Positions 1 through 8,921 of a DNA stretch of 44,725 bases are shown in pieces. This stretch comes from Candidatus Rifleibacteriota bacterium (GTDB lineage Bacteria; Muiribacteriota; Ozemobacteria; Ozemobacterales; Ozemobacteraceae), in NCBI GenBank assembly GCA_018818125.1, contig JAHISQ010000178.1:1-44725 (forward strand), written 5' to 3'. The first letter of the stretch is position 1. Each line of letters opens with the position of its first letter. The notes beneath the pieces were generated by a model. It had not been told where the DNA came from. It saw only the letters and a program-made list of their open reading frames with translations, and ran no database searches. The position numbers and the translations under genes were made by a program.

Positions 1-810
1 CACGCCAGGACTCTCGGGGCACAGGTAAACTTTTTTTCCGTAACTGGAAATGATGACGCTGCAAAATTTGCTAAAGCTGGCCTCGAAAAAGTAGGCGTAA
101 AAGCTCATCTCCATATTGATTCGGGCCGGCCGACAACGTTGAAACAGCGATTTAGGGCCGCGAATAAAACGATGTTGCGTGTCAGTCATCTCAGGCAGCA
201 TTCAATTGATCCGGAAATCAGAGAACTAATTCTTAAAAAGATGAGAAACCTCTTTAAAAAAACCGATCTGGTGATTTTTTCTGACTTCAATTATGGTTGT
301 TTGCCACAATCATTGGTCGATCAAATCGTCGAAGAATGTCTGACTCGCAATATCATGATGGTGGCCGATAGTCAGTCCTCTTCTCAAGTCGGCGATATTT
401 CACGATATAAAAATATGACATTGATTACACCCACAGAAAGAGAAGCCCGGGTTGCACTTCATGATCCAGAATCAGGATTGGCCGTTCTGGCACAGAACCT
501 GACCGATAAGAATCACGCCAAAAACACCATTATTACGCTCGGCCCAGAGGGTGTTTTCATTCATTCCGAGGCAAATACCGGGGATAAATCTCTTACTGAC
601 CGGCTACCGGCCATGAACTACGCCCCAAAAGACGCAGCAGGAGCTGGCGATTCGCTCCTGACCTGTGCCTCTATGGCATTGGCTTTGGGTTACGACATCT
701 GGAAAAGTGTATATTTGAGCTCTCTGGCGGCAGCCTGTCAAGTCGGCCGTATTGGCAATATACCGTTAGAAGCTAAGGATTTAAAATCCGAAATTAAATT
801 TGGAGCATAA
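1..810 (+). CDS. PfkB-family sugar kinase, probably heptose-7-phosphate kinase (5' end outside window)
   Basis: This is a ribokinase/PfkB-family kinase resembling the kinase domain of HldE/RfaE, which phosphorylates D-glycero-D-manno-heptose 7-phosphate at C1 in the cytoplasm. The frame is open from base 1, so the gene starts upstream; an internal TTG at 139 is not the start. About 269 residues are visible. The PfkB ATP-site signature DAAGAGD lies at 631-651, with Asp as the expected catalytic base. The segment around PTTLKQRF matches the substrate-lid region of HldE-type kinases. No cytidylyltransferase domain follows, so it is a stand-alone kinase. It abuts a sugar nucleotidyltransferase whose start lies one base after this stop codon. 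With the gmhA-like gene at 10995-11567 it suggests a heptose activation branch. Family assignment is firm; heptose as substrate is inferred. Confidence 0.8.
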   Translation, partial: HARTLGAQVNFFSVTGNDDAAKFAKAGLEKVGVKAHLHIDSGRPTTLKQRFRAANKTMLRVSHLRQHSIDPEIRELILKKMRNLFKKTDLVIFSDFNYGCLPQSLVDQIVEECLTRNIMMVADSQSSSQVGDISRYKNMTLITPTEREARVALHDPESGLAVLAQNLTDKNHAKNTIITLGPEGVFIHSEANTGDKSLTDRLPAMNYAPKDAAGAGDSLLTCASMALALGYDIWKSVYLSSLAAACQVGRIGNIPLEAKDLKSEIKFGA

Positions 811-811
811 A

Positions 812-1516
812 TTGCGAGCATTATTACTATCCGCAGGCTTGGGAACAAGACTTCAACCGATAACGAACTCTATTCCAAAATGTCTGGTTCCGATTAATGG
901 GATACCGCTAATGGAATACTGGTTAAAAATGCTTACTGAGGCTGATGTCTCGCCAATTCTTGTGAATTTGCATTACTTTGTCGAGCAAGTTCGAGCTTAC
1001 CTCGCAATAAGCCCTTATCGCGAAAATGTTCAGGCTGTGCATGAGAAAGATCTCCTGGGAACAGGAGGAACGGTCTTAAAAAACAAGGATTTTTTTCGTG
1101 ATGAGCCTTTTTTGCTCATACATGGAGATAATTTTTCAAAATTTGATGTTCGTGCTTTCATCAACGCACATTCACAAAGGCCACCAGAATGTGAAATAAC
1201 TATGATGCTATTTAAAACCGAAACGCCGCAATCATGCGGGATAGTTAAACTCGACGATAGAGGAATAGTCCAACAGTTTTATGAAAAAGTTCAAAATCCG
1301 CCGGGCAATTTAGCAAATGGCGCTGTGTATATTTTGGAACCAACAATATTGCGCTTCTTAGAAAATCTGGACAAGGAATTCATTGATTTCAGCACTGAGG
1401 TAATTCCCAGCTATCTTGGGAAAATATACACTTTTTGCAATGATACATATCATCGGGACATTGGCGATCTAAAGAGCTATAACCAGGCTTTGGTAGATGT
1501 TTCAAAGTTTTGGTGA
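812..1516 (+). CDS. Sugar-1-phosphate nucleotidyltransferase (HddC-like)
   Basis: This is a 234-residue GT-A-fold nucleotidyltransferase that would join NTP and a sugar 1-phosphate. The N-terminus carries the GxGTRL...PK signature (GLGTRLQP then PKCLVPI), followed by LGTGG and the metal-binding HGDN motif. I chose the TTG start at 812 because GGAG at 802-805 sits six bases upstream and translation then begins at the canonical LRALLLSAG strand; an in-frame TTG at 800 has no ribosome site. Size and motifs fit D-glycero-alpha-D-manno-heptose 1-phosphate guanylyltransferase (HddC) or a mannose-1-phosphate guanylyltransferase. Next to a heptokinase-like gene, HddC is the better guess. It is probably translationally coupled to the kinase and converges with the leftward cluster 33 bp downstream. 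Confidence 0.78.
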   Translation: MRALLLSAGLGTRLQPITNSIPKCLVPINGIPLMEYWLKMLTEADVSPILVNLHYFVEQVRAYLAISPYRENVQAVHEKDLLGTGGTVLKNKDFFRDEPFLLIHGDNFSKFDVRAFINAHSQRPPECEITMMLFKTETPQSCGIVKLDDRGIVQQFYEKVQNPPGNLANGAVYILEPTILRFLENLDKEFIDFSTEVIPSYLGKIYTFCNDTYHRDIGDLKSYNQALVDVSKFW

Positions 1517-1549
1517 AACGATCTCTTAACAGATAATATCTTTCTCAAG

Positions 1550-2470
1550 TCAAACATTTCGCGGTGGCAGAAATGGCTTTGTCAGGGAAGACTTACTCAG
1601 CATCCTGAAAATTTTCTTGAGATACTCCCCCAAGATACCTGAATTTGCCAGCAAACTGTTGAGCAAAACAAATCGTCTGCATCTTTTTTCAAAACTGCTG
1701 ACATAATTTTCAGGAAATCGTTCAACAAACTTCTGAGAACGCATTAGTTTGGTAGCCTTCAAAATGGTTCTAAAAAATTGTCGGAATTCTTTTGAAATTT
1801 TGTTACTAAAGCTGTCAGGAAGAACACGCCATTTCATGAATGGCTGGGGAATATAACAGGCTCCATATTTTAGCGCAATTGCTCGAGAAGCAAAAGTATC
1901 GCCCCAAGTACTGAGCTCGGGCCGAAACCCACCGGCCTCCTCTAAGCATGATTTTCTTAGAATGGTAGCACCAGACAAAGAGTGATTGATCGGATATTTT
2001 TCAAGATACTCGTGAAGATAGCGTTGCGGAGAAATATATTCTGGCTTTATCCAGCTAGGAATATCAGAAACACCCATTTGCTTCTCGTTTTCGTCAACAA
2101 GCACAATATTTCCAAAGATAATTCCTGCTTCAGGATACAGGTCGGCCATTTCCATGGCTTTCTCAAAAAATCCTGGCAAAATATAATCATCTGCAGCTCC
2201 ACAGTATATATAATCCCCGCTCGCTTCGCTGATTAAGCGCTGGAAATTTTTAACAACACCCATATTTTTATCATTTACGATTAATCGTAAAAATGAACAT
2301 TTCTGGGCATATTCACTGATAATGCTAAGACTGTTATCCGATGACTGGTCATCAAGAACAATATATTCATCTGGCGGCCTTGTCTGGCCTATAACAGCTT
2401 CAATAGCCTGGGGAAGGTATTTTCCATGATTGTAGTTGGGAGTAACCACAGAGAGAGTTTTTTTATGCAT
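1550..2470 (-). CDS. Glycosyltransferase family 2
   Basis: This 306-residue enzyme would transfer a sugar from an NDP donor during polysaccharide assembly at the cytoplasmic face. The N-terminal GT-A fold is clear: LSVVTPNYNHGKYL, then VLDDQSSDNS (the nucleotide-binding Asp pair), then GAADDYILPG with the DxD-like metal site near residue 94. There is no long hydrophobic C-terminus, so it is not a processive synthase. An AGGTGAAAG ribosome site precedes the ATG. It is the last gene of the long leftward sugar operon and meets the rightward nucleotidyltransferase tail-to-tail. Acceptor and donor cannot be told from sequence. Confidence 0.88.
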   Translation of the reverse strand: MHKKTLSVVTPNYNHGKYLPQAIEAVIGQTRPPDEYIVLDDQSSDNSLSIISEYAQKCSFLRLIVNDKNMGVVKNFQRLISEASGDYIYCGAADDYILPGFFEKAMEMADLYPEAGIIFGNIVLVDENEKQMGVSDIPSWIKPEYISPQRYLHEYLEKYPINHSLSGATILRKSCLEEAGGFRPELSTWGDTFASRAIALKYGACYIPQPFMKWRVLPDSFSNKISKEFRQFFRTILKATKLMRSQKFVERFPENYVSSFEKRCRRFVLLNSLLANSGILGEYLKKIFRMLSKSSLTKPFLPPRNV

Positions 2471-2520
2471 CTTTCACCTGAGACCTTGGTCGTAATATTT
2501 TTTTTGGAGGTAGTTAAATC

Positions 2521-3579
2521 CTAAAGTTTGTGCAGGTTAATCAAACACCTACCAGAGATCTCCCCATTGCGCATCATTGTAATCGCCTTATTAATATCGT
2601 CCAGCATAAACTGCTCTGTAATTAAGTCCTTTAAATTCAACTTGTCGGCGAGATTGAGCATAACATATCTTGGAATATCTACTGTCGGATTGGACTCGCC
2701 ACCGTGAGAACCGGTTAATATTTTCCCAAAATGGAGCGGCAAAGTATATACGCTGGCATTATCTCCCTTTTTTGGCACTCCTACCAAAATTACTCTTCCT
2801 TGCGGCTGCGTCAGATTACATGCTAACGCTGTAATTTCAGTATTAGAAGTATTATTAACAATCACATCTGCGCCTTGAGAACCAAGAATTTTACGAATTT
2901 CCTTTTCTACAGAATCTTTCTGTGAATTCACGACGTGAGTTGCACCAAACTTTTTAGCTAATTCCAGACGGTTATCAAACAGATCAATGGCAATTATGGG
3001 ATAAGCAGACACCATTGCCGCGCCCTGAATAACATTAAGTCCCACCCCGCCAGCACCAAAAACAACTATAGATTCCCCTATTTTCAGTTTTGCATTATTT
3101 AATACCACGCCCAAACCGGTTGTAACCGCGCAACCCAATAGGGGCGCGACCTTCAGGTCAAAATTCTCTGGAATAACCGTAAGTCTATTTTCAGAAACCA
3201 CAGCGTATTCATTGAATGATGTAACTGATCCTGCATTTAACTTTTTCCCTTGCCATTTATATGCAGGAGGATTGGCTTCTATTCCCTGTCCTTTCCTCCA
3301 ATGCATGACAACATGATCGCCGGGTTTAACATATTTGACCCCAGGCCCGATTTCAAGAACTTCGCCAGAGCCTTCATGCCCGAGAAGATGTGGTAAGAAC
3401 TTGTCTTCTCCCTTCGCACCATCAATTTCACCCAACTGAGAACCACAGATTCCGCTGTAAAAAACCTTTACCAGAACCTGACCAAAATCAAGTGTCTCAG
3501 GCAAAAAAACTTCATCGATCACAAGAGGCTTATTCGATTCAACCAGAATAGCCGCCTTCATTTTATTAATTTTTGTCAT
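2521..3579 (-). CDS. Zinc-type medium-chain alcohol/polyol dehydrogenase (MDR)
   Basis: This 352-residue NAD(P)-dependent dehydrogenase belongs to the MDR superfamily. I start it at the ATG at 3579 because GGAGGGG lies four bases upstream; the frame is open 13 codons further but without a ribosome site. The catalytic zinc ligands are visible in GICGSQLGEIDG and GHEGSGEV, and the Rossmann motif is GAGGVGLNV. The four-Cys structural zinc lobe expected around residues 95-115 of classical ADHs is absent: that stretch is rich in basic residues and has no Cys. In a surface-sugar operon the likely substrate is a sugar or nucleotide-sugar hydroxyl rather than ethanol. It lies between an RmlD-like reductase and a glycosyltransferase, all leftward. 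Confidence 0.85.
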   Translation of the reverse strand: MTKINKMKAAILVESNKPLVIDEVFLPETLDFGQVLVKVFYSGICGSQLGEIDGAKGEDKFLPHLLGHEGSGEVLEIGPGVKYVKPGDHVVMHWRKGQGIEANPPAYKWQGKKLNAGSVTSFNEYAVVSENRLTVIPENFDLKVAPLLGCAVTTGLGVVLNNAKLKIGESIVVFGAGGVGLNVIQGAAMVSAYPIIAIDLFDNRLELAKKFGATHVVNSQKDSVEKEIRKILGSQGADVIVNNTSNTEITALACNLTQPQGRVILVGVPKKGDNASVYTLPLHFGKILTGSHGGESNPTVDIPRYVMLNLADKLNLKDLITEQFMLDDINKAITMMRNGEISGRCLINLHKL

Positions 3580-3737
3580 GAACCCCTCCAAAAAAAATTT
3601 TAACAAATACTTAATCACAATACCTGGGGCAGCTTCAAGTCTGCCGATCGTTTAAAACACTTTAAGTAACGAAATATCCGATAAACTCCATCGAGTGACA
3701 ATGTTTGAGCTTTTTCTGCAGTCAACGAATTGGAGAA

Positions 3738-4601
3738 TTAACTCCACAGTTTAGAGACCTCCGGTGGAATCATTCCTAGTTCAGATCGCAAACGGCTAAC
3801 GTCAAGCGTTGTATGCAAGGGTGCTCTTTCTATCAATGACTCCAGATATGAAACAGGCCTTATCAATTTTTCATCCAAACCAAGTTTTCTAGCAATATGC
3901 ACAGCCATATCGGCATAACTAATTTCTTGTGCAGCAGAGACCTGCATAATTCCAGGAATCTGCAACTCTGCTACCTTCAATAAAACTTCAACTGCGAAAG
4001 CAAGAGGAACTGGAGAAAAAAGCATATCAGAAAACGGACAAATTTCCTTCCCTGCTTTAAGGTCACGAATCCAGCCTTGAAAAAGAGGCATATCCGGACT
4101 CAGAACTTTACTAAATCGCACTATTGAAAGCATGTCGCCCATTTTTAACAACTTGGCTTCCGCCTCCGATTTCTGCCTTCCGTAGGCTGACTGTGGATTT
4201 ACAGGATCATTCCCTTTGGCAAAGGGTTTCTTTCCATCAAATACGACATTTGTGGAGAGAAAGATCACGAAGCATCCAGAATCAACTAGTCGCCTTGCCA
4301 AAGAGATTGTTCCCTCAACATTCACCCGCCTGCTATACTCCGGCTCTGAACGGCACTTTTCCTGTGAGGTTACAGCTGCACAGATGAAGGCTACTTTAAC
4401 TGGAACTGTCGGTAAAGGCCATTGTCTGAGATCTTCAGATAAATCAAGAAACACTTTTTGCACTGAGACCAGATTACGGTTACGTGTCGTCTGCAAGACA
4501 TTCTTCCCGGAGGCTTGAAAGGCGGTCACTAAGCTTCGTCCGATACTTCCATCCGAGCCGACAACCAAAACAGAATCTCTATTGTCGACATGCATCGTCA
4601 T
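3738..4601 (-). CDS. NAD(P)-dependent sugar reductase, RmlD-like SDR
   Basis: This 287-residue extended short-chain dehydrogenase most resembles dTDP-4-dehydrorhamnose reductase (RmlD). The dinucleotide-binding turn is VVGSDGSIGRS near residues 14-24, the catalytic Ser/Thr region is LSTNVVFDG, and the YxxxK pair is YGRQK. The short C-terminal substrate domain and total length fit the RmlD group. It would reduce a 4-keto intermediate to finish an NDP-deoxy sugar. No rmlA, rmlB or rmlC for dTDP-rhamnose is adjacent, so rhamnose itself is not supported. It sits in the operon between the B12 radical SAM gene and the MDR dehydrogenase. Confidence 0.8.
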   Translation of the reverse strand: MTMHVDNRDSVLVVGSDGSIGRSLVTAFQASGKNVLQTTRNRNLVSVQKVFLDLSEDLRQWPLPTVPVKVAFICAAVTSQEKCRSEPEYSRRVNVEGTISLARRLVDSGCFVIFLSTNVVFDGKKPFAKGNDPVNPQSAYGRQKSEAEAKLLKMGDMLSIVRFSKVLSPDMPLFQGWIRDLKAGKEICPFSDMLFSPVPLAFAVEVLLKVAELQIPGIMQVSAAQEISYADMAVHIARKLGLDEKLIRPVSYLESLIERAPLHTTLDVSRLRSELGMIPPEVSKLWS

Positions 4602-4651
4602 TGCTACCCCACTTACGCCACTACCTGGATTTGTACAAATATGTTCAGTTA

Positions 4652-6121
4652 TTAGCCTTGTGAACCTGATTCCGCATTAATCTGTTCAATTACTGAATCC
4701 AAGCTTCCTCTGCGAATTTTCCATAATTCTTCAATAGATATTTTCATACGTTCTGCCGTTCGAGCAGCTTTTTGGGAATCAGTAAAATTTATTCGATCCC
4801 ATTCGTATGCCCTTAATATTGATAAGTCATTTGCCGAGAACTGGTCGGTTTCAATTTGTCCATAGTTCCAGCGGACTTCGCCCTCTTGAAATGATTTTTT
4901 GAATGCTCCCATATCAATACAAAGCTGCCACAATTTTGTATGCGGCAATGGAATCGCAACAAACAATTTCACATAATCCACATCTATATCTTCAGCAAAT
5001 TTTATTGATTTCCGAATCTCTTCCCAAGTCTCTGTTGGAAAGCCGATAACGAAATTCGCAGCGACATAAATCCCTTTTTTTCTGGCTTTGTCAGCAATAT
5101 CAGAAACTTGCGCCAAATTTATAGGTTTGCCAATGATTTCCTTCAAGACCCTTTGTGAACCCGACTCAATAGCTATGTCAATATATTCACACCCAGATTC
5201 TTTCATAGCATCAAGCATTTCTTCGTCTAAACAAAATACGGCCGTGGCAATTGAAACCCAAGGCATAACAAGGTCTCTTTCAATCATTCCTCTAAATATT
5301 TCCATTGCACGTTTCTTATTCAAAAAAAGATTGTCATCATCGAAAATCAAAGATTTAATTCCATATGTGTTTTTCATCCATTCTATTTCATCAAGAACAG
5401 ATGATGCAGAACGAGGTCTGAAATTTTTTCCAGAGATAGATTCGACCTGGCAAAAAACACAACCGACCGGACACCCCCGAGATGTTAAAATTCGAGCATA
5501 AGGAAGCTCTGGAGGCATATCAACGCTTCTTCTTGAAGGAAATTCTCCAACATAATCAGGATAATCTATCAAATCATATGCAGGAAGGGGCAAAGAATCC
5601 AAATCGTTTATTCTATCGGAGCAACCTAAATTAATAATTTCAGAATCTCTTTTATAGCAAACGCCTTTTAATGGAAAAGGAGACTGCTCCGAAAAATGCT
5701 GAAGGAGTTCCTTAAATACATATTCTCCTTCACCAATTATTGCGTAATCAACATTTGGATCTAAAATAACCTTTTCCGGATTCATGGTCGCATAAACACC
5801 GCCAATCACAACCTTGGAATCTGGACAAGCAACTTTAGAAAGTTTGGCGGCATAATGACCAGCATTACCATATTGATCCATAAGCACAGTAATACCAATG
5901 ACATCTGCGTCTATTTTTTTCAACTCTGATATGAATGTCTCGTCATTCATATTTTTCAGGTTTGCATCAATAATTGTAATTTCTGCCAAATCTCTTGATA
6001 CCGCAGCAATCAAACAAAGATTGTATGGGATGAAATGCCACTTACTATTCAAATCCCAGTCACACCATAAAAAGTTTGGAACTACCAAAGCGACTTTTAA
6101 CTTACAATGACTATTTTTCAT
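4652..6121 (-). CDS. B12-binding radical SAM enzyme
   Basis: This 489-residue class B radical SAM enzyme is of the cobalamin-dependent type. Residues 1 to about 150 form the Rossmann-like B12-binding domain, with ITVLMDQYGN and VIGGVYATMNP strands. The 4Fe-4S motif CPVGCVFC (Cys217, Cys221, Cys224) follows, then the usual EIEWM and FDDDNLFL elements of the radical SAM barrel. The classical DxHxxG cobalamin-ligating motif is not visible, so B12 may bind base-off without a protein ligand, as in many of this group. Such enzymes methylate or rearrange unreactive carbons. Here the substrate is probably a sugar intermediate or glycan, given the two TPP-enzyme genes upstream and the SDR/MDR genes downstream on the same strand. 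The reaction cannot be assigned from sequence alone. Confidence 0.87.
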   Translation of the reverse strand: MKNSHCKLKVALVVPNFLWCDWDLNSKWHFIPYNLCLIAAVSRDLAEITIIDANLKNMNDETFISELKKIDADVIGITVLMDQYGNAGHYAAKLSKVACPDSKVVIGGVYATMNPEKVILDPNVDYAIIGEGEYVFKELLQHFSEQSPFPLKGVCYKRDSEIINLGCSDRINDLDSLPLPAYDLIDYPDYVGEFPSRRSVDMPPELPYARILTSRGCPVGCVFCQVESISGKNFRPRSASSVLDEIEWMKNTYGIKSLIFDDDNLFLNKKRAMEIFRGMIERDLVMPWVSIATAVFCLDEEMLDAMKESGCEYIDIAIESGSQRVLKEIIGKPINLAQVSDIADKARKKGIYVAANFVIGFPTETWEEIRKSIKFAEDIDVDYVKLFVAIPLPHTKLWQLCIDMGAFKKSFQEGEVRWNYGQIETDQFSANDLSILRAYEWDRINFTDSQKAARTAERMKISIEELWKIRRGSLDSVIEQINAESGSQG

Positions 6122-6166
6122 GTTTATCCTGGAAATTGTTAATTTTGGGTAATTCTGCGACAGTAA

Positions 6167-7231
6167 TCAAAACGGTCCTTTGAACCAGTCTCCAGGAACA
6201 TCGTGATTTATTCCACGCAATTGCTTAAGCGGCTCAAGACTAATTTCAATATTAAGCATTTTAGCAATTGCCTGCCCCACATCAGCCGCTTCTTTATAAT
6301 AGTTTTTTGTCAATGCACAGCTTGTAGGGGTTGGACAATCCTGGAGAGCCATTCGGACTGGGGGACATTTAAACGAATCGAAGCATTCAGTTGCACACCG
6401 TGCGATAATCTCACCGGCAACAGACAGTGTTTCCCAGCCAGTATCCAAAACCAGCAGTCTGCCAGTTTTACGAACAGAATCAACTATTGTCTTCCAATCA
6501 ATCGGATTGATACTGCGCAAGTCGATCAAATCGCAGTTAACGTTGCATTCCTTGTGCAAGTAATCGATTGCATGTATTGCTTCTACAGTCATATAAGACA
6601 TTGAAACTACAGATAAGTCACTTCCTTCACGTAACAAAGATGCCTTGCCAAGAGGAAGTCGAAAATCCCCTTCCGGGACTTCTTCCGTGTGATTATGTAA
6701 CCAGCGATGTTCAAGAAAAAGAACTGGATCATCATCAAAGATTGAAGAAAGTAAAAGTCCCTTGGCATCTTTTGCTGTCGTCGGTGAAACCACTTTAAGT
6801 CCAGGGACATGTGCAAACCATGAATGAAGGCTTTGAGAGTGAGTCGGCCCCTGTCCCCACCCTCGACCTATTATCAGCCTTATTGTAATTGGAACACTCC
6901 CACCATTGCCACCAAACATGTATTTCCAGTTTGCTGCATTGTTAATAAGTTGATCCATGGCCAACAGGAAAAAATCAAGGCGCTGGTGAGTCATCACCGG
7001 GCGAATTCCATTAAGCGAAGCTCCTATGGCTATTCCCGTCATTCCGTTTTCAGAACAAGGCATATCAAATACGCGCTCCGGTCCGAACTTCTCCTGTAAT
7101 CCAAGGCTTGTACCAAAAATTCCTTTTGGATCAGGAGTGCCAAGTCCGTAACAGATTACATTTTTGTCGATATGCATTGCAGTTGAGAGGGCATCATTTA
7201 TCGCTTGCGAGAAAGTCATAGAATGGCTCAT
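6167..7231 (-). CDS. TPP-dependent 2-oxoacid dehydrogenase-type E1, beta subunit
   Basis: This 354-residue protein is homologous to the beta subunit of pyruvate/acetoin dehydrogenase E1 and to the transketolase central and C-terminal domains. The pyrimidine-binding domain has the conserved Glu in PCSENGMTGIAIGAS near residue 60. GPTHSQSLHSWFAHVPG near residue 130 is the typical E1-beta loop carrying the His pair. The C-terminal transketolase domain begins near residue 200. Its ATG overlaps the alpha-subunit stop codon by four bases (ATGA), so the two are co-translated. No lipoyl E2 or E3 gene is in the window, and the neighbours are sugar enzymes. I infer that the pair forms a TPP enzyme donating a two-carbon unit to a carbonyl of a nucleotide sugar. 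A plain metabolic E1 is the alternative. Confidence 0.88.
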   Translation of the reverse strand: MSHSMTFSQAINDALSTAMHIDKNVICYGLGTPDPKGIFGTSLGLQEKFGPERVFDMPCSENGMTGIAIGASLNGIRPVMTHQRLDFFLLAMDQLINNAANWKYMFGGNGGSVPITIRLIIGRGWGQGPTHSQSLHSWFAHVPGLKVVSPTTAKDAKGLLLSSIFDDDPVLFLEHRWLHNHTEEVPEGDFRLPLGKASLLREGSDLSVVSMSYMTVEAIHAIDYLHKECNVNCDLIDLRSINPIDWKTIVDSVRKTGRLLVLDTGWETLSVAGEIIARCATECFDSFKCPPVRMALQDCPTPTSCALTKNYYKEAADVGQAIAKMLNIEISLEPLKQLRGINHDVPGDWFKGPF

Positions 7232-8208
7232 CGGATGACCTCTTTAAAAACAGAATTATCGTAAAAGTCTGGAAATTCATCCCGATCGGCCAATTCAAAT
7301 GCATTATCAACAAGAGCTTGCGTCATGCTTTTTAATTCATCAATCATCGACTTATCAATAACATTATCCAAAAGTAATTTATTTTCGAATGCTTCAACAG
7401 GATCTTTTTTCTTCCACTCTTTGAATTCTTCTTCAGAGCGATATCCGATATGATTATCGAAGTCAGGTCCGCAGTGCTCTCTCCAGCGATATGTCGCAAA
7501 TTCCAGAAAAACAGGCCCATTTCCATTACGAATTGAGGCAACAGCCGTTGAGATCTTCTCATAAGACTCCGCTACGTCGTTCCCGTTGCCACTTACAGCT
7601 GAACATCCCATTCCCTGGACCATAGAAGCAATACTTCTACCTTCGGGTTGCCTGACTTTCAAGTGTGAATATACAGAATAGAGATTGTTCTCACAAATGA
7701 ATAATACTGGCAGCTGTTTAACTACAGCAAAATTCACTGATTCATAGAAGACACCTTCTTCAGTTGCAGCATCACCCAAAAACACACAACTTACCTGATC
7801 AGTTTTTTTAAGTTTTATTGACAAACCAAGGCCTACACCGACTGGAATTGTTCCTGCAACAATTGCAGTGCTGCCGACAAATCCAACAGATCTATCAATT
7901 AAGTGCATTGACCCACCCCACCCTCGGGAACAACCACTCTTTTTGCCGTGTATTTCGGCAATCATTCTATTCAAATCGCCACCTTTGCCTAAGTAATGAC
8001 CATGTGAGCGATGAGTGCTGACAACAAAGTCATCAGAGCGCAGGGCCTGACCGGCGGCGGCTGGCACTGCTTCCTGGCCGGTACTGAGATGGGTTGGACA
8101 ACGCATCTTTTTTTCAGAATGGTAGCGAGCAGCAATAGATTCTTCGCAAAAGCGAATCAAGAGCATTTTGGAATATAATTCCAGCGCTGTTTTCTTATCT
8201 ACAGTCAT
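7228..8208 (-). CDS. TPP-dependent 2-oxoacid dehydrogenase-type E1, alpha subunit
   Basis: This 326-residue E1-alpha subunit binds the thiamine diphosphate pyrophosphate and Mg2+. The TPP motif begins GDAATEEG at residue 145 and ends at Asn174-Asn175 in ICENN, with the normal spacing of about 30 residues. The active-site loop STHRSHGHYLGKG (His66, His69) and GSMHLID near residue 99 are also conserved. Its start forms a TAATG junction with the upstream methyltransferase stop, and its end overlaps the beta-subunit ATG. These three genes are therefore translationally coupled. The tight packing with a methyltransferase inside a polysaccharide locus argues for a dedicated sugar-modifying role rather than central metabolism. 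Confidence 0.88.
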   Translation of the reverse strand: MTVDKKTALELYSKMLLIRFCEESIAARYHSEKKMRCPTHLSTGQEAVPAAAGQALRSDDFVVSTHRSHGHYLGKGGDLNRMIAEIHGKKSGCSRGWGGSMHLIDRSVGFVGSTAIVAGTIPVGVGLGLSIKLKKTDQVSCVFLGDAATEEGVFYESVNFAVVKQLPVLFICENNLYSVYSHLKVRQPEGRSIASMVQGMGCSAVSGNGNDVAESYEKISTAVASIRNGNGPVFLEFATYRWREHCGPDFDNHIGYRSEEEFKEWKKKDPVEAFENKLLLDNVIDKSMIDELKSMTQALVDNAFELADRDEFPDFYDNSVFKEVIR

Positions 8209-8867
8209 TAGGGTATAAACCAGTAATAATCACCAGTATAGCCGGCTTCACAAAAGAATTTCTTCCAGTCATCAACGTGCATCATGGTCTTCGCGGTTAA
8301 ATTCCATGCTTCCATGAGCACCTTTTCTTCTTCATTGCGATATGCATCGACGGTAACAAAACTTTTCCCTCTGCTCACACGTTCAATTTCACGTAAGGCC
8401 TGGGCGCACTCTTCAAGTTCAAGATTGTGAATTGTATTTATGGCAATCACCACATCAAATGATTTATCCGGAAATGGAAGCTTTCTGGCATCTGCGACTT
8501 GAACAAATGGCTTCATGTCATCAATGGCGTTGGCAATAGCATATTCTGAAACGTCTATCCCTTGAACCTGAATGCCTGGAATCAGCTCTGAAAGATCGTG
8601 AAGCATGAACCCTTTGCCACAACCCACATCAAGAACACTGCTTTTTGGAGACAGATCGAAGTGTTTTTGAAATGTTGGGATTACCGGTTGCCAAAAACGT
8701 GAGATATAACTGAAACCACCATAACCATGTTTTCGATCACCGTCAAAGAATTCTTTCCCGAATTGACGGGCAATACGCCTATCTTCTTCAGTTTTTTCAG
8801 CTCCCCTCTCTTTTACATTCCTCTTAGTCTTTGGATAGTTCGCAAGCAAATCAATTTCAACACCCAT
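8208..8867 (-). CDS. Class I SAM-dependent methyltransferase
   Basis: This 219-residue Rossmann-fold methyltransferase of the Methyltransf_11/25 type has its SAM-binding motif I as VLDVGCGKG near residue 98. Motif II is the acidic QGIDVSEYA, and the post-motif strand is FDVVIAINTIHNL. The first 70 residues are charged and carry KHGYGGFSYISRFW, a segment common in small methyltransferases of O-antigen loci. It is the first gene of a translationally coupled trio with the TPP enzyme subunits. It probably O-, N- or C-methylates the sugar processed by that enzyme; the substrate is unknown. Confidence 0.85.
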   Translation of the reverse strand: MGVEIDLLANYPKTKRNVKERGAEKTEEDRRIARQFGKEFFDGDRKHGYGGFSYISRFWQPVIPTFQKHFDLSPKSSVLDVGCGKGFMLHDLSELIPGIQVQGIDVSEYAIANAIDDMKPFVQVADARKLPFPDKSFDVVIAINTIHNLELEECAQALREIERVSRGKSFVTVDAYRNEEEKVLMEAWNLTAKTMMHVDDWKKFFCEAGYTGDYYWFIP

Positions 8868-8921
8868 TATTTTGCTCCAAATTTAATATTTTATCGCGCA
8901 TCGACACATAATCACTGCGAT

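Noticed and set aside
139..810. Treating 139 as the start of the PfkB kinase
   Set aside because: The frame is open to base 1 and upstream residues match the family; the TTG at 139 is internal.
6167..8208. Annotating the E1 pair simply as pyruvate dehydrogenase
   Set aside because: No E2 or E3, and tight coupling to sugar-modifying genes; the substrate is left open.
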